DNA of 48,786 nt. It comes from an uncultured Eisenbergiella sp. GTDB taxonomy: Bacteria > Bacillota > Clostridia > Lachnospirales > Lachnospiraceae. The notes below the pieces were generated by a model that ran no database searches, was not told the origin of the DNA, and saw only the letters and a list, made by a program, of their open reading frames with translations. How positions within the stretch are numbered: position 1 is the first letter of the stretch; every line of letters starts with the position of its first letter. The position numbers and the translations under genes are program-made. This document shows, piece by piece, positions 41,852 through 48,786 of this stretch. The DNA lies in the NCBI GenBank assembly GCA_947598825.1, contig CANQFM010000019.1, positions 1 to 48,786 of the forward strand, written 5' to 3'.

Positions 41852-43624
41852 CTATCGCAGGGAAATATGCGTTTTGCTAAGTTCTTCCAACAGCTTCTTG
41901 CCCTCTATCGCGCGCTTTATGGCGTCCGCGTCGCTGCCCAGGGCTTTGCTGTCGCGTTCGTAGCTGTTGCGTTTGACCGTATAGACGATATCCCGGATCG
42001 CCTTCTCCTGTTCCTGCAGGCTGTCCATCCGTTCCAGGCGCGCATGGAAAAGGGAAGACACTTCCCGCTGCTCCTCTTCTTCCTCGAACATGCTGACGAT
42101 CGCTGCCGGATCCACCCCTCCTGCTTCCAGGCCCTCAAACAGCCTGCGCGCCACGGTCACATAGAGATCCTCCGTAAAATCCGACGGAGAGATATACTTT
42201 TTGATCTGTGGGTAAAGCTGTGGCTGATCTGCCAGCCAGGTCAGCAGAAGCTTCTGCGCCTTTTTCACCCCATCCTTAGGCGACGTCCTGGCAGATGTCC
42301 CGGATTTCGGCCTTTCCGCCGGTTTGGCCAGCCCGTTTTGCAGAGCGTAGCCGTTTACCAGCCTGCGCAGGCCCTCAAATCCGATTCCATAGCGTGCGGC
42401 CACCGCCTCCAGGTAATTGTTCCTCTCCACTTCTTCCGGGATCTCGCACAGCTTCCGGGCCACCGCCCGGTGAAAACCGGTCTTTTTCTCGGGATCTGCC
42501 ATATCGTACCCCTTTTGGATCTGATCCAGTTCAAAGAAAAAGCTGTTCTGCGCCCCGTCGAGCCGCTTCTGGAACTCTTCGGCGCCCCTCGCCTTGATAA
42601 ATTCGTCCGGATCCTTGTAGGGCCGCAGATCGATGACCCTGCCGGTCATCCCTGCTTCCCGCAGGATCCCGATGGCGCGCAACGCCGCTTTCACCCCGGC
42701 CTCATCGCTGTCGTAGGACAAAAGCACTTCATCGGTATAGCGCCTGAGCAGATTCGCCTGCCCGGCCGTGAACGCGGTTCCCAGCGAGGCCACCGCCTGC
42801 GTAAAGCCTGCCTGATGCATCGCTATGACATCCATGTATCCTTCGCAGAGGATGAAATTTCCCTTCCGGCTTGTCCGGGCAAAATTCAGGCCGTAGAGAT
42901 TGCGGCTCTTATCGAAGATCTCCGTCTCCGGCGAATTCAGATATTTGGGCTTGCCGTCCCCCATGACCCGGCCGCCGAAGCCGATGACCCGATGGTTGAT
43001 ATCCTGGATGGGGAACATGACCCGGTTCCAGAATTTATCGTACATCCCGTGCTTTTCATCCACATTGCAAAGGCCCGCGTCCCGGATCAGGTCCTGGCTG
43101 TAGTTTTTGGACTTCAAATACCGGATGAGGTCGTCGCTGTACTTGTTGGAATATCCCAGCCCGAAACGGTTCATCGTCTCTTCGGAAAGCTGGCGCTGCT
43201 GCAGATACCGCAGCCCCACGCTGCCCTGGCTGCTCCGAAGCTGGTAATAAAAATACTTGGCCGCTTCCTTGTTGATCTCCAAAAGCCGCATCCGGCGGCT
43301 CTGGGCCGCTTTCATTTCCTGGGTATATTCGATCTCGGGAAGCGCCACGCCCGCCCGCTGGGCCAGCGCCTGCACTGCCTCCTGAAACGAATACTTTTCA
43401 TATTCCATCAGAAAGGTGATGACATTCCCCCCCGCGCCGCAGCCAAAGCAATGGTACATCTGTCTACTCGCCGACACGGAAAACGAAGGGGATTTTTCAT
43501 TGTGGAACGGGCAGAGCCCGAAATAGTTGCTCCCTTTTTTCTGCAGCCTCACATAGCCGGAGATCACATCCACGATATTGTTTTTCATCCTGATCTCTTC
43601 GATCAGTTCCTGCGGATAATACAT
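41852..43624 (-). CDS. dnaG: DNA primase
   Basis: This 590-aa primase makes RNA primers for replication. The N-terminal CHC2 zinc finger uses Cys38, His41, Cys59 and Cys62 (LCPFHNEKSPSF...YHCFGCGAGG). The catalytic core has RNLYGLNFAR and the TOPRIM motifs LCEGYMDVIAMHQAGF and LSYDSDEAGVKAALRAI. A helical C-terminus interacts with DnaB. The start at 43624 (MYYPQELIEEIRMKN) matches the family start. The longer frame to 43735 would overlap dgt. It lies between dgt and rpoD. Confidence 0.97.
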   Translation of the reverse strand: MYYPQELIEEIRMKNNIVDVISGYVRLQKKGSNYFGLCPFHNEKSPSFSVSASRQMYHCFGCGAGGNVITFLMEYEKYSFQEAVQALAQRAGVALPEIEYTQEMKAAQSRRMRLLEINKEAAKYFYYQLRSSQGSVGLRYLQQRQLSEETMNRFGLGYSNKYSDDLIRYLKSKNYSQDLIRDAGLCNVDEKHGMYDKFWNRVMFPIQDINHRVIGFGGRVMGDGKPKYLNSPETEIFDKSRNLYGLNFARTSRKGNFILCEGYMDVIAMHQAGFTQAVASLGTAFTAGQANLLRRYTDEVLLSYDSDEAGVKAALRAIGILREAGMTGRVIDLRPYKDPDEFIKARGAEEFQKRLDGAQNSFFFELDQIQKGYDMADPEKKTGFHRAVARKLCEIPEEVERNNYLEAVAARYGIGFEGLRRLVNGYALQNGLAKPAERPKSGTSARTSPKDGVKKAQKLLLTWLADQPQLYPQIKKYISPSDFTEDLYVTVARRLFEGLEAGGVDPAAIVSMFEEEEEQREVSSLFHARLERMDSLQEQEKAIRDIVYTVKRNSYERDSKALGSDADAIKRAIEGKKLLEELSKTHISLR

Positions 43625-43650
43625 TCCCTGCGTCCGCTCCTTCCCCGCTG

Positions 43651-44655
43651 CTAGTAACGCCAGGATTTCGGCACAAAGAGTTCCTCGTATTTGGCCAGCG
43701 CAAAGCGGTCGGTCATGCTCCCTACATAGTCGCACACCACGCGCTCTTTCGCCTCGCCCTGTCCGATCAGGGCCGTAAAATCCTCCGGCATGGCGTCGAT
43801 ATGGTGCAGGTAATAGTCGTACAGCATCTCCATGAGGATCTCGGCTTTCCCCTCCTCCCCCTTGGCCTGGGGATTAGTGTATACCCTCTCAAACATGAAC
43901 TGCCGCATTTTCTGCATCGCTTCCTCCACGGGAGGGGACATACAGATCTCCTTTTTCCCGCTGCTGGCGGATACGATATCGTGAATAAAATGATCCAGCC
44001 TCTCCCCGGTCGTGTCGCCGATCACCTCCCGGATCGGCTTTGGAACATCCTCTTCCTTTAAAATCCCCGCCCGGATGGCGTCGTCCATGTCATGATGTAT
44101 GTAGGCGATCTTATCGGAAAGACGGACCACGCAGCCCTCCAGCGTTATCGGATGCCCTGTGGTCTGATGATTCCGAATGCCGTCCCTGACCTCAAAGGTC
44201 AGATTCAACCCCTGACCGTCCTTCTCCAGCAGGTCCACCGTCCGCACGCTCTGCTGCGCATGGCAGAACCCATAGGGACAGACCCGGTTTAACGCCCTCT
44301 CCCCCGCGTGCCCGAACGGCGTATGCCCCAGATCGTGCCCCAGGGCAATGGCCTCCACCAGTTCTTCATTGAGCCGCAGCGCCCTGGCGATGGTCCTGGC
44401 GTTCTGCGAAACCTCCAGCGTATGGGTCAGCCGCGTGCGGTAGTGGTCCCCCATGGGGGACAAAAAAACCTGGGTCTTATCCTTGAGCCGCCGGAAGGCC
44501 TTGCTGTGGATAATGCGGTCCCGGTCCCGCTGAAAGACCGGCCGGATATCGCACTGGGGTTCTTCCCGCATCCTGCCGCAGGATCTGTTGCTCAGCGTCG
44601 CATACGGGCTTAAATACTGCTCTTCCCATTTTTCCAGATCTTCCCGGATGTTCAA
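43651..44655 (-). CDS. dgt: Deoxyguanosinetriphosphate triphosphohydrolase (dGTPase)
   Basis: This 334-aa HD-domain hydrolase of the dGTPase family has a start region CDIRPVFQRDRDRIIHSKAFRRLKDKTQVFL, RLTHTLEVSQNARTIARAL (first His), ALGHDLGHTPFGHAGERAL (the His-Asp pair) and KIAYIHHDMDDA (final Asp). It cleaves dGTP or other dNTPs to nucleoside and triphosphate, affecting dNTP pools and sometimes phage resistance. It is directly upstream of dnaG (26 nt). The esterase gene ends 30 nt upstream. Confidence 0.94.
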   Translation of the reverse strand: MNIREDLEKWEEQYLSPYATLSNRSCGRMREEPQCDIRPVFQRDRDRIIHSKAFRRLKDKTQVFLSPMGDHYRTRLTHTLEVSQNARTIARALRLNEELVEAIALGHDLGHTPFGHAGERALNRVCPYGFCHAQQSVRTVDLLEKDGQGLNLTFEVRDGIRNHQTTGHPITLEGCVVRLSDKIAYIHHDMDDAIRAGILKEEDVPKPIREVIGDTTGERLDHFIHDIVSASSGKKEICMSPPVEEAMQKMRQFMFERVYTNPQAKGEEGKAEILMEMLYDYYLHHIDAMPEDFTALIGQGEAKERVVCDYVGSMTDRFALAKYEELFVPKSWRY

Positions 44656-44685
44656 CTGCCCCTCCCGTCCATCGCCGCCGGCGAT

Positions 44686-45576
44686 CTATCTGCAAATATC
44701 ATAGATGAACTCCGCGTTCTTTTCCATCGCTTCATACGCCGTCTTAAAGGGCGACATCTGAAACACATGCCACATACCCTTATAGACGTCGATCCTCACG
44801 GGGACGTTGGCCTTTACCAATTTTTTATGCAGATTAACGGCGTCTGATAACAGCATTTCATTGTCCCCCACCTGAATATAGACCGGCGGGAAGCCTTCAA
44901 AGTCTCCAAACAGCGGCGAGATCAGCGGATCTGACAGATCCCGTCCCTGCGCATAATTGCTCGTCATCCGCTGCAGGTATTCCGGATCCAGAACCGGATC
45001 CAGGCCGGCTTTTGCCGCATAGCTTTTGCCCGAGGCCGTCAAATCCGTCCACGGGGACAGAAGCACCAGCCCCCTGGGCAGAAGCCTGCCCTGGGCTTTC
45101 AGCCGCAACACCAGCGAAAGCGCCAGATTGCCCCCTGCGGAATCCCCCGCCACGATCACGTCCCGGGCGCCGTACCCAAACTGCATCAGATGATCCCAGG
45201 CCGCCATCGCGTCCTCGCAGGCCGCCGGATATGGAAACTCCGGCGCCAGACGATAATTAAAGCAGAACACATCCATGGAAGTGGACTCGGCCAGCTTCGT
45301 GGTCAGCGTCCTGGCGTATACCATGCTTCCCGTAGAATAGCCGCCGCCGTGGCAATAGAGGATGACATATTTTTTCATATGGGCCCTCTGCACCCTGACC
45401 CATTCGCAGTCCATCTCCCCGACCTGCACATCCGTATAATCCACGCTGCGTTCCGTACCAAACAAAGCCCCGATCCGTTCCTGGGACTGTCTGTGCCTAT
45501 CGATATCCGGCTGCTCTACGATACCGTGTACCCGGCGGATCAAATGCATCAGATTTTGATTCTGCTTGTCCGTCAA
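44686..45576 (-). CDS. Alpha/beta hydrolase (HSL family esterase/lipase)
   Basis: This 296-aa protein has the hormone-sensitive lipase signatures: oxyanion motif YCHGGGY (about 74-80), nucleophile elbow AGDSAGGN with Ser146, IQVGDNEMLLSDA with the catalytic Asp region, and GMWHVFQM with the catalytic His near 268. The start is probably TTG at 45576, with GGAGG 10 nt upstream. It is probably cytoplasmic and cleaves short acyl or acetyl esters. It is divergent from the acyltransferase gene. Confidence 0.9.
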   Translation of the reverse strand: MTDKQNQNLMHLIRRVHGIVEQPDIDRHRQSQERIGALFGTERSVDYTDVQVGEMDCEWVRVQRAHMKKYVILYCHGGGYSTGSMVYARTLTTKLAESTSMDVFCFNYRLAPEFPYPAACEDAMAAWDHLMQFGYGARDVIVAGDSAGGNLALSLVLRLKAQGRLLPRGLVLLSPWTDLTASGKSYAAKAGLDPVLDPEYLQRMTSNYAQGRDLSDPLISPLFGDFEGFPPVYIQVGDNEMLLSDAVNLHKKLVKANVPVRIDVYKGMWHVFQMSPFKTAYEAMEKNAEFIYDICR

Positions 45577-45617
45577 CGCGATACATCCTCCGTTTGCACA
45601 TACTTATAGATAATACG

Positions 45618-45646
45618 ACTATAACACAAAATCGGCGCGCCGTAAA
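45618..45646 (-). promoter_or_regulatory. Promoter of the esterase gene
   Basis: TTTACG (45641-45646), a 17-bp spacer and TATAGT (45618-45623) on the minus strand, about 40 nt before the TTG start. Confidence 0.55.
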
Positions 45647-45665
45647 GAACGCGGTTTCGATTCTC

Positions 45666-45694
45666 TTGTTTTTCCGGGAAAAAATGTGTATACT
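45666..45694 (+). promoter_or_regulatory. Promoter of the acyltransferase gene
   Basis: TTGTTT (45666-45671), a 17-bp spacer and TATACT (45689-45694) on the plus strand. The expected transcript start near 45701 makes the ATG at 45759 (AAGGA upstream) more likely than the one at 45711. Confidence 0.65.
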
Positions 45695-45758
45695 CCAGTA
45701 AGAAGGCAATATGCACAAGACGGCTGCCGCCAAAACCGCTGCCGGGAAGGAAACTGCC

Positions 45759-47047
45759 ATGACGCAACGCGATCTCACAAAAACCTGGTACGGGCTGGAT
45801 CTCTCCGCCATCGTCTATCCGACGCTGCAGCGCAGGGATTTTTCTTCCGTATACCGGATCTCCGTCCTTCTGAAAGAGGAAGTGCGCCCTGCGCTTCTGC
45901 AGCAGGCCATCGATATTGCCCTGAAGCGTTTCCCCACCTATCGGGCCGCCATGCGCAAGGGGCTGTTCTGGCGCTATCTGGAGCCCAACAACAGGCCGGG
46001 GCCTTATGCGCAGCCGGATATCCGCAATTTCTGTATGCCCATGCCCTTCCGGAGCAATAACCGCTACCTGATCCGCTTTTATTATTACGGACGGCGCATC
46101 AGCCTGGAAGCCCACCACAGCCTGGGGGACGGCACGGGCGGCATGTGCCTTCTGCAGACTGTGACCGCAGTCTATTTGAGGCTGATGGGCCATTTTGTTT
46201 CCAACGGTTACTCTGTCCTTGACGTAGGGCAGCCGCCGGACCCGGAAGAACTGGAAGACGCCTATATGCGCTATGCCAACGCCAAGGTCCGGCCGCAGCG
46301 CCCCGCCGAGCGGGCTTACCGCGTCCGGGGCATAAAGGAGCCCGTCCATACCTTCAACGTCATCGCGGGCGTCCTGCCGCTGGATGAGGTTCAAAAAAAG
46401 CGCGGCAATATAGCGTCTCGATCACGGAATACCTGAATGCGGTCCTGCTTTACGCGCTTTTAGACAAGCAGGCCCAGTCCCCCCATTTTAAGCTGCGCCC
46501 CGTGCGCATCGCTATGCCGGTGAACCTGCGCCGCTTTTTCCCTTCCCGGACGCTGCGCAATTTCATCACCATGGTCTATCCTTCCATCGATCCCAGGCTG
46601 GGGGATTACACCTTTGAAGAGATCGTAACGCAGGTACACAACTATATGCGCTACTATATCAACGACAAATTCCTGCGGGGGGACATCACCACCAACGCCG
46701 CCACCAAGAGAAACCCCCTGATCCGCATCGTCCCGCTGTTTATCAAGGATTTCTTCGTCCGGCTCTTCTATTCCCGGGTCCAGGACAGACATTCCTCCGC
46801 CGGGCTGACCAATATGGGCGCGGTCAAGGTCCCCGAGGACATGAAACCCTATCTGGAGCGGTTCGATATTTATATGGGAGTCCCCTACTCGGCGCGTACC
46901 AACTGCGCCGTTATCAGCTATGAAAACCTGCTGACCATCAATTTTGCAAGCTGTATCGTAGAAACCGACGTGGAGCGCCGCTTTTTCAGAAAGCTCGTGG
47001 AGGACGGCATCCCCGTTACGATCGAAAGCAACCGGAAGGGAGAATAA
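45759..47047 (+). pseudogene. Alcohol acetyltransferase-like protein (condensation-domain fold), interrupted by a frameshift
   Basis: Two frames together encode one protein of about 428 aa. The first frame runs from 45759 to the TGA at 46434 and contains the acyltransferase motif LEAHHSLGDGTGG (HHxxxDG), typical of condensation-domain, WS/DGAT and PapA-like acyltransferases. The second frame continues at once with VSITEYLNAVLLYALLDKQ, VRIAMPVNLRRFFPSRTLRNF and SYENLLTINFAS to the TAA at 47047. The break is a -1 shift at a run of seven A followed by G (46393-46400). It could be a real mutation, a sequencing or assembly error, or programmed frameshifting. The DUF6320 gene starts 1 nt after the stop, so the pair is an operon. 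Confidence 0.8.
46394..46400 (+). other. Candidate -1 frameshift slippery heptamer A AAA AAG
   Basis: In the frame of the upstream half the bases read A AAA AAG, the same heptamer used in Escherichia coli dnaX. Slipping back one base would join both halves of the acyltransferase. GAGG lies just 3 nt upstream (46386-46389 region), closer than the SD element that stimulates dnaX frameshifting. No strong downstream pseudoknot is evident by eye. Confidence 0.45.
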
Positions 47048-47048
47048 A

Positions 47049-47750
47049 ATGTCCTACTGTGTAAACTGCGGGGTCAAACTGGATCCGTCCTTAAAACGCT
47101 GTCCGCTGTGCAATACCCCGGTCCTCAATCCCAACGAAACAACCTGTGCAGCGCCTTCCCCTTTCCCCGAAAAAACGGGGCAGGTAGAGGTCGTCAAAAG
47201 CAGGGATCTGGCCATCCTGTTATCCGTTTCCCTGATCGCCACCGCGGCGGTCAGCGCGCTTTTAAACCTTCTGGTCTTTTCCTCCGGTCTGTGGTCCCTG
47301 TATGTGGTGGGCGCCTGTCTGGTACTCTGGGTGCTGGCCCTCCCCGCCGTCATCTACAGCCGCCTGCCCATCTACGGGTATCTGCTTTGCGACGGGATCG
47401 CCATCGCGCTGTATCAGTATATGATCAGCTTCAATACCGCCAGCCACAGGTGGTTTTACGGCCTGGGGCTGCCCATCACAGCGCTGTGTACCGTGATCGC
47501 CCTGGCCTTTTCCCTTCTCGTCCGGCGCCTGTCCTCGGCTTTTTTGATGGTGGGGCTGTACGCTTTCCTGAGTATCGCCCTATTCTGCGTCGGGCTGGAA
47601 CTGCTGATCCGCCATTACCTGGAAGCGCCCCTTTTGCTCACCTGGTCGGCTATCGTCCTGGCCATCTGCACCGTCATCGCGATCTCCCTGATCACGATCC
47701 TTTCCCGCTCCCGTCTGCGCGACGCGGTGCGCAGGCGTCTGCACTTCTGA
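47049..47750 (+). CDS. DUF6320 domain zinc-ribbon membrane protein
   Basis: This 233-aa protein has an N-terminal zinc ribbon (YCVNCGVKLDPSLKRCPLCNTPV, two CxxC pairs). A polar linker and about six membrane spans follow (residues 60-215), ending with a basic cytoplasmic tail RSRLRDAVRRRLHF. It matches the DUF6320 family found beside condensation-type acyltransferases in Lachnospiraceae (family recalled). Its ATG is 1 nt after the stop of the acyltransferase gene, so it should be coupled. It may anchor or regulate the acyltransferase at the membrane. Function is unknown. Confidence 0.8.
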   Translation: MSYCVNCGVKLDPSLKRCPLCNTPVLNPNETTCAAPSPFPEKTGQVEVVKSRDLAILLSVSLIATAAVSALLNLLVFSSGLWSLYVVGACLVLWVLALPAVIYSRLPIYGYLLCDGIAIALYQYMISFNTASHRWFYGLGLPITALCTVIALAFSLLVRRLSSAFLMVGLYAFLSIALFCVGLELLIRHYLEAPLLLTWSAIVLAICTVIAISLITILSRSRLRDAVRRRLHF

Positions 47751-47775
47751 TACGCTATCGCACTGCCCATCGTTC

Positions 47776-48402
47776 TCAGGCGTGGGCTGTTTCCGCTTCC
47801 TCCAGGCTCTTATACCCGTAAAACGCCGTTTCATTGGCGAGGATGGCAAGCAGCAGATTTTCCCCTGCTTCACGGGCTTTGCGCATCTGCTCCAAAAGAA
47901 GGGAAAGGGTGTTTTCCGAATAGGTCATCAGCTCGCCCCTCAGATAGCTCTCCGAAGAGGAACCCTCGTAGGCGCTGTCCTCCTGCGTGGTGAGCGCCCT
48001 CCCGTTCTTGCGCAGATTCGGGTAACGTTCCAACGCCTGGCGATCCCATTCCAGGTGAATGGAAACCATCTCTTCGATCATTTCCCGCTTTTTGTCCGAA
48101 ACCGCAGGCAGATACTCCCGCAGCGCTTCATATTCCTGGGGGTAAGTCGTCTCCATCATATAACCGTACTTTTCAAAGACCGGATTTCGGCCCTGCGCGC
48201 TGGCCTGCGCAAGATCCTCCCAGTAACTTGTCAGCACCTCATCGGAATACGCCATCCACTGGCTCATGCGCATCTTAAAAAACGTATCCGGATCGTCCTG
48301 GCAGGACGCCCTTCCGCCGGTGTTATGCACCTGTTGAAACAGCTCCCATTCCGCAGATGCAATATCAAAAATCAACTGTTCCCTCGCCGTGATCCCTTCC
48401 AT
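47776..48402 (-). CDS. DUF4125 family protein
   Basis: This 208-aa soluble protein is recognised as DUF4125 from LIFDIASAEWELFQQVHNTGGRASCQDDPDTFFKMRMSQWMAYS, KYGYMMETTYPQEYE, SIHLEWDRQALERYPN and RGELMTYSENTLSLLLEQM. It is highly charged and helical, without membrane spans. The function of the family is unknown; in other genomes it is found with radical-SAM or DUF4037 genes, but none is adjacent here. AGGAGGG precedes the start. It converges with the DUF6320 gene, with 25 nt between them. Confidence 0.85.
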   Translation of the reverse strand: MEGITAREQLIFDIASAEWELFQQVHNTGGRASCQDDPDTFFKMRMSQWMAYSDEVLTSYWEDLAQASAQGRNPVFEKYGYMMETTYPQEYEALREYLPAVSDKKREMIEEMVSIHLEWDRQALERYPNLRKNGRALTTQEDSAYEGSSSESYLRGELMTYSENTLSLLLEQMRKAREAGENLLLAILANETAFYGYKSLEEAETAHA

Positions 48403-48460
48403 GCCAATCCCTCCTGTGCGATTTTTTTAAAGGCCGCAGGGCCAAAAAAGTTTCCAATGC

Positions 48461-48493
48461 GACAAGAAGAAGCACTTCATGTGAAGTGCTTCT
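48461..48493 (-). terminator. Terminator of tRNA-Leu(CAG)
   Basis: A 12-bp perfect inverted repeat (48468-48479 with 48482-48493, AGAAGCACTTCA/TGAAGTGCTTCT) lies 6 nt after the tRNA 3' end. The minus strand continues with a T-rich TTCTTGT tail. Confidence 0.8.
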
Positions 48494-48498
48494 CATCG

Positions 48499-48582
48499 TG
48501 CAGGAAAAGAGACTTGAACTCTCATGGTATTGCTACCATACGGACCTGAACCGTACGCGTCTGCCAATTCCGCCATTCCTGC
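48499..48582 (-). tRNA. tRNA-Leu(CAG)
   Basis: A class II tRNA with a long variable arm. The acceptor pairs GCAGGAA with TTCCTGC, the anticodon stem is TACGG/CCGTA and the loop TTCAGGT gives anticodon CAG. The variable arm ATGGTAGCAATACCAT forms a hairpin. CCA is not encoded. Confidence 0.93.
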
Positions 48583-48605
48583 AAAACCGGATATCAGTTG
48601 TTGAC

Positions 48606-48650
48606 TGCGGAAGATGGGACTTGAACTACCACCTGTTTTACAGTACTTCC
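48606..48650 (-). pseudogene. Degenerate tRNA-like remnant
   Basis: On the minus strand a T-arm-like GTTCAAGTC is followed by CTTCCGC plus A, like a tRNA 3' half, and CTGTAAA resembles a tRNA-Tyr anticodon loop. The D-arm is missing, the T-stem does not pair, and only GGAAG remains of a 5' acceptor strand. It lies between the promoter and tRNA-Leu. Confidence 0.4.
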
Positions 48651-48652
48651 TT

Positions 48653-48680
48653 ATTTTATCACGTTTCTAGGTTTTGTCAA
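48653..48680 (-). promoter_or_regulatory. Promoter of tRNA-Leu (and the tRNA-like remnant)
   Basis: TTGACA (48675-48680), a 16-bp spacer and TAAAAT (48653-48658) on the minus strand. The remaining bases to 48786 are AT-rich without a visible gene. Confidence 0.65.
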
Positions 48681-48786
48681 CCATATATTTTTCCTTGAGT
48701 TTCCGTAGTTTGTAGGTTTACAATACATGTGTTACAACTGAATAATTAAAAAAGCAGAGATCCCTCTTTTGTGTTATATTTTAGTC

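Noticed and set aside
41795-43654. 619-aa plus-strand frame opposite dnaG
   Set aside because: It is fully antisense to the well-recognised primase gene and shows low-complexity His/Pro/Leu composition typical of shadow frames.

Overview
The window comes from a Clostridia genome, most likely a gut Lachnospiraceae. The evidence is the gene content (pyrB-pyrI with a zinc-binding PyrI, a dgt-dnaG-rpoD-trmK block, TrmK, YlmH, a TGS-type nucleoside kinase, PadR with a DUF1700 partner, DUF3737, DUF4125, DUF6320, GH120 and DUF5107), the strong AGGAGG-type ribosome sites, and tRNA genes without an encoded CCA. Most of the sequence is GC-rich. One block, about 14.4-25.2 kb, is visibly AT-rich.

Layout. 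0-6 kb: tRNA-Gly(CCC), then a GH120 beta-xylosidase-like enzyme with TraX-like and NimA-like genes, a DUF3737 gene, an RsbW-like ATPase and a CPBP protease. 6-14.2 kb: a minus-strand sugar-catabolism operon (isomerase/epimerase, Gfo/Idh/MocA oxidoreductase, DUF5107-TPR protein, GH2 hydrolase). 14.4-25.2 kb: an AT-rich five-gene operon lying immediately 3' of tRNA-Gly(GCC). 25.4-30 kb: PH-domain protein, nitroreductase, pyrBI, and padR with a DUF1700 gene. 30-37.4 kb: a zinc-homeostasis cluster (two CobW-type GTPases, YlmH, a CmpB-like protein, ZnuA, ZnuC, ZnuB, a ZIP transporter). 37.5-38.15 kb: RNase P RNA and an unlisted 58-aa membrane protein. 38.2-45.6 kb: nucleoside kinase, trmK, rpoD, dnaG, dgt and an esterase. 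45.7-48.8 kb: a frameshifted condensation-type acyltransferase, DUF6320, DUF4125, tRNA-Leu(CAG) and a degenerate tRNA-like remnant.

The part most likely to be an undescribed system is the AT-rich operon. In transcription order it encodes a zinc-ribbon membrane protein, a 943-aa coiled-coil membrane protein whose C-terminus looks like a dead FtsK-type ATPase domain, a 243-aa helical protein, a 1001-aa FtsK/EssC-like ATPase with one intact and one degenerate ATPase domain, and a 1052-aa protein whose first ~200 residues are paralogous to the 243-aa protein. It looks like a type VII-secretion-like or FtsK-based translocation or defence machine, but no canonical T7SS partner (EssA, EssB, EsaA, EsaB) is present. 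Its apparent promoter holds a run of nine G between the -35 and -10 boxes, flanked by a 7-bp inverted repeat. That is the classic form of a phase-variable switch.

Other regulatory signals are a palindrome sitting exactly in the promoter spacer of the zinc cluster, a hairpin with a T-tract just before pyrB, and an A AAA AAG slippery heptamer at the frameshift in the acyltransferase gene.
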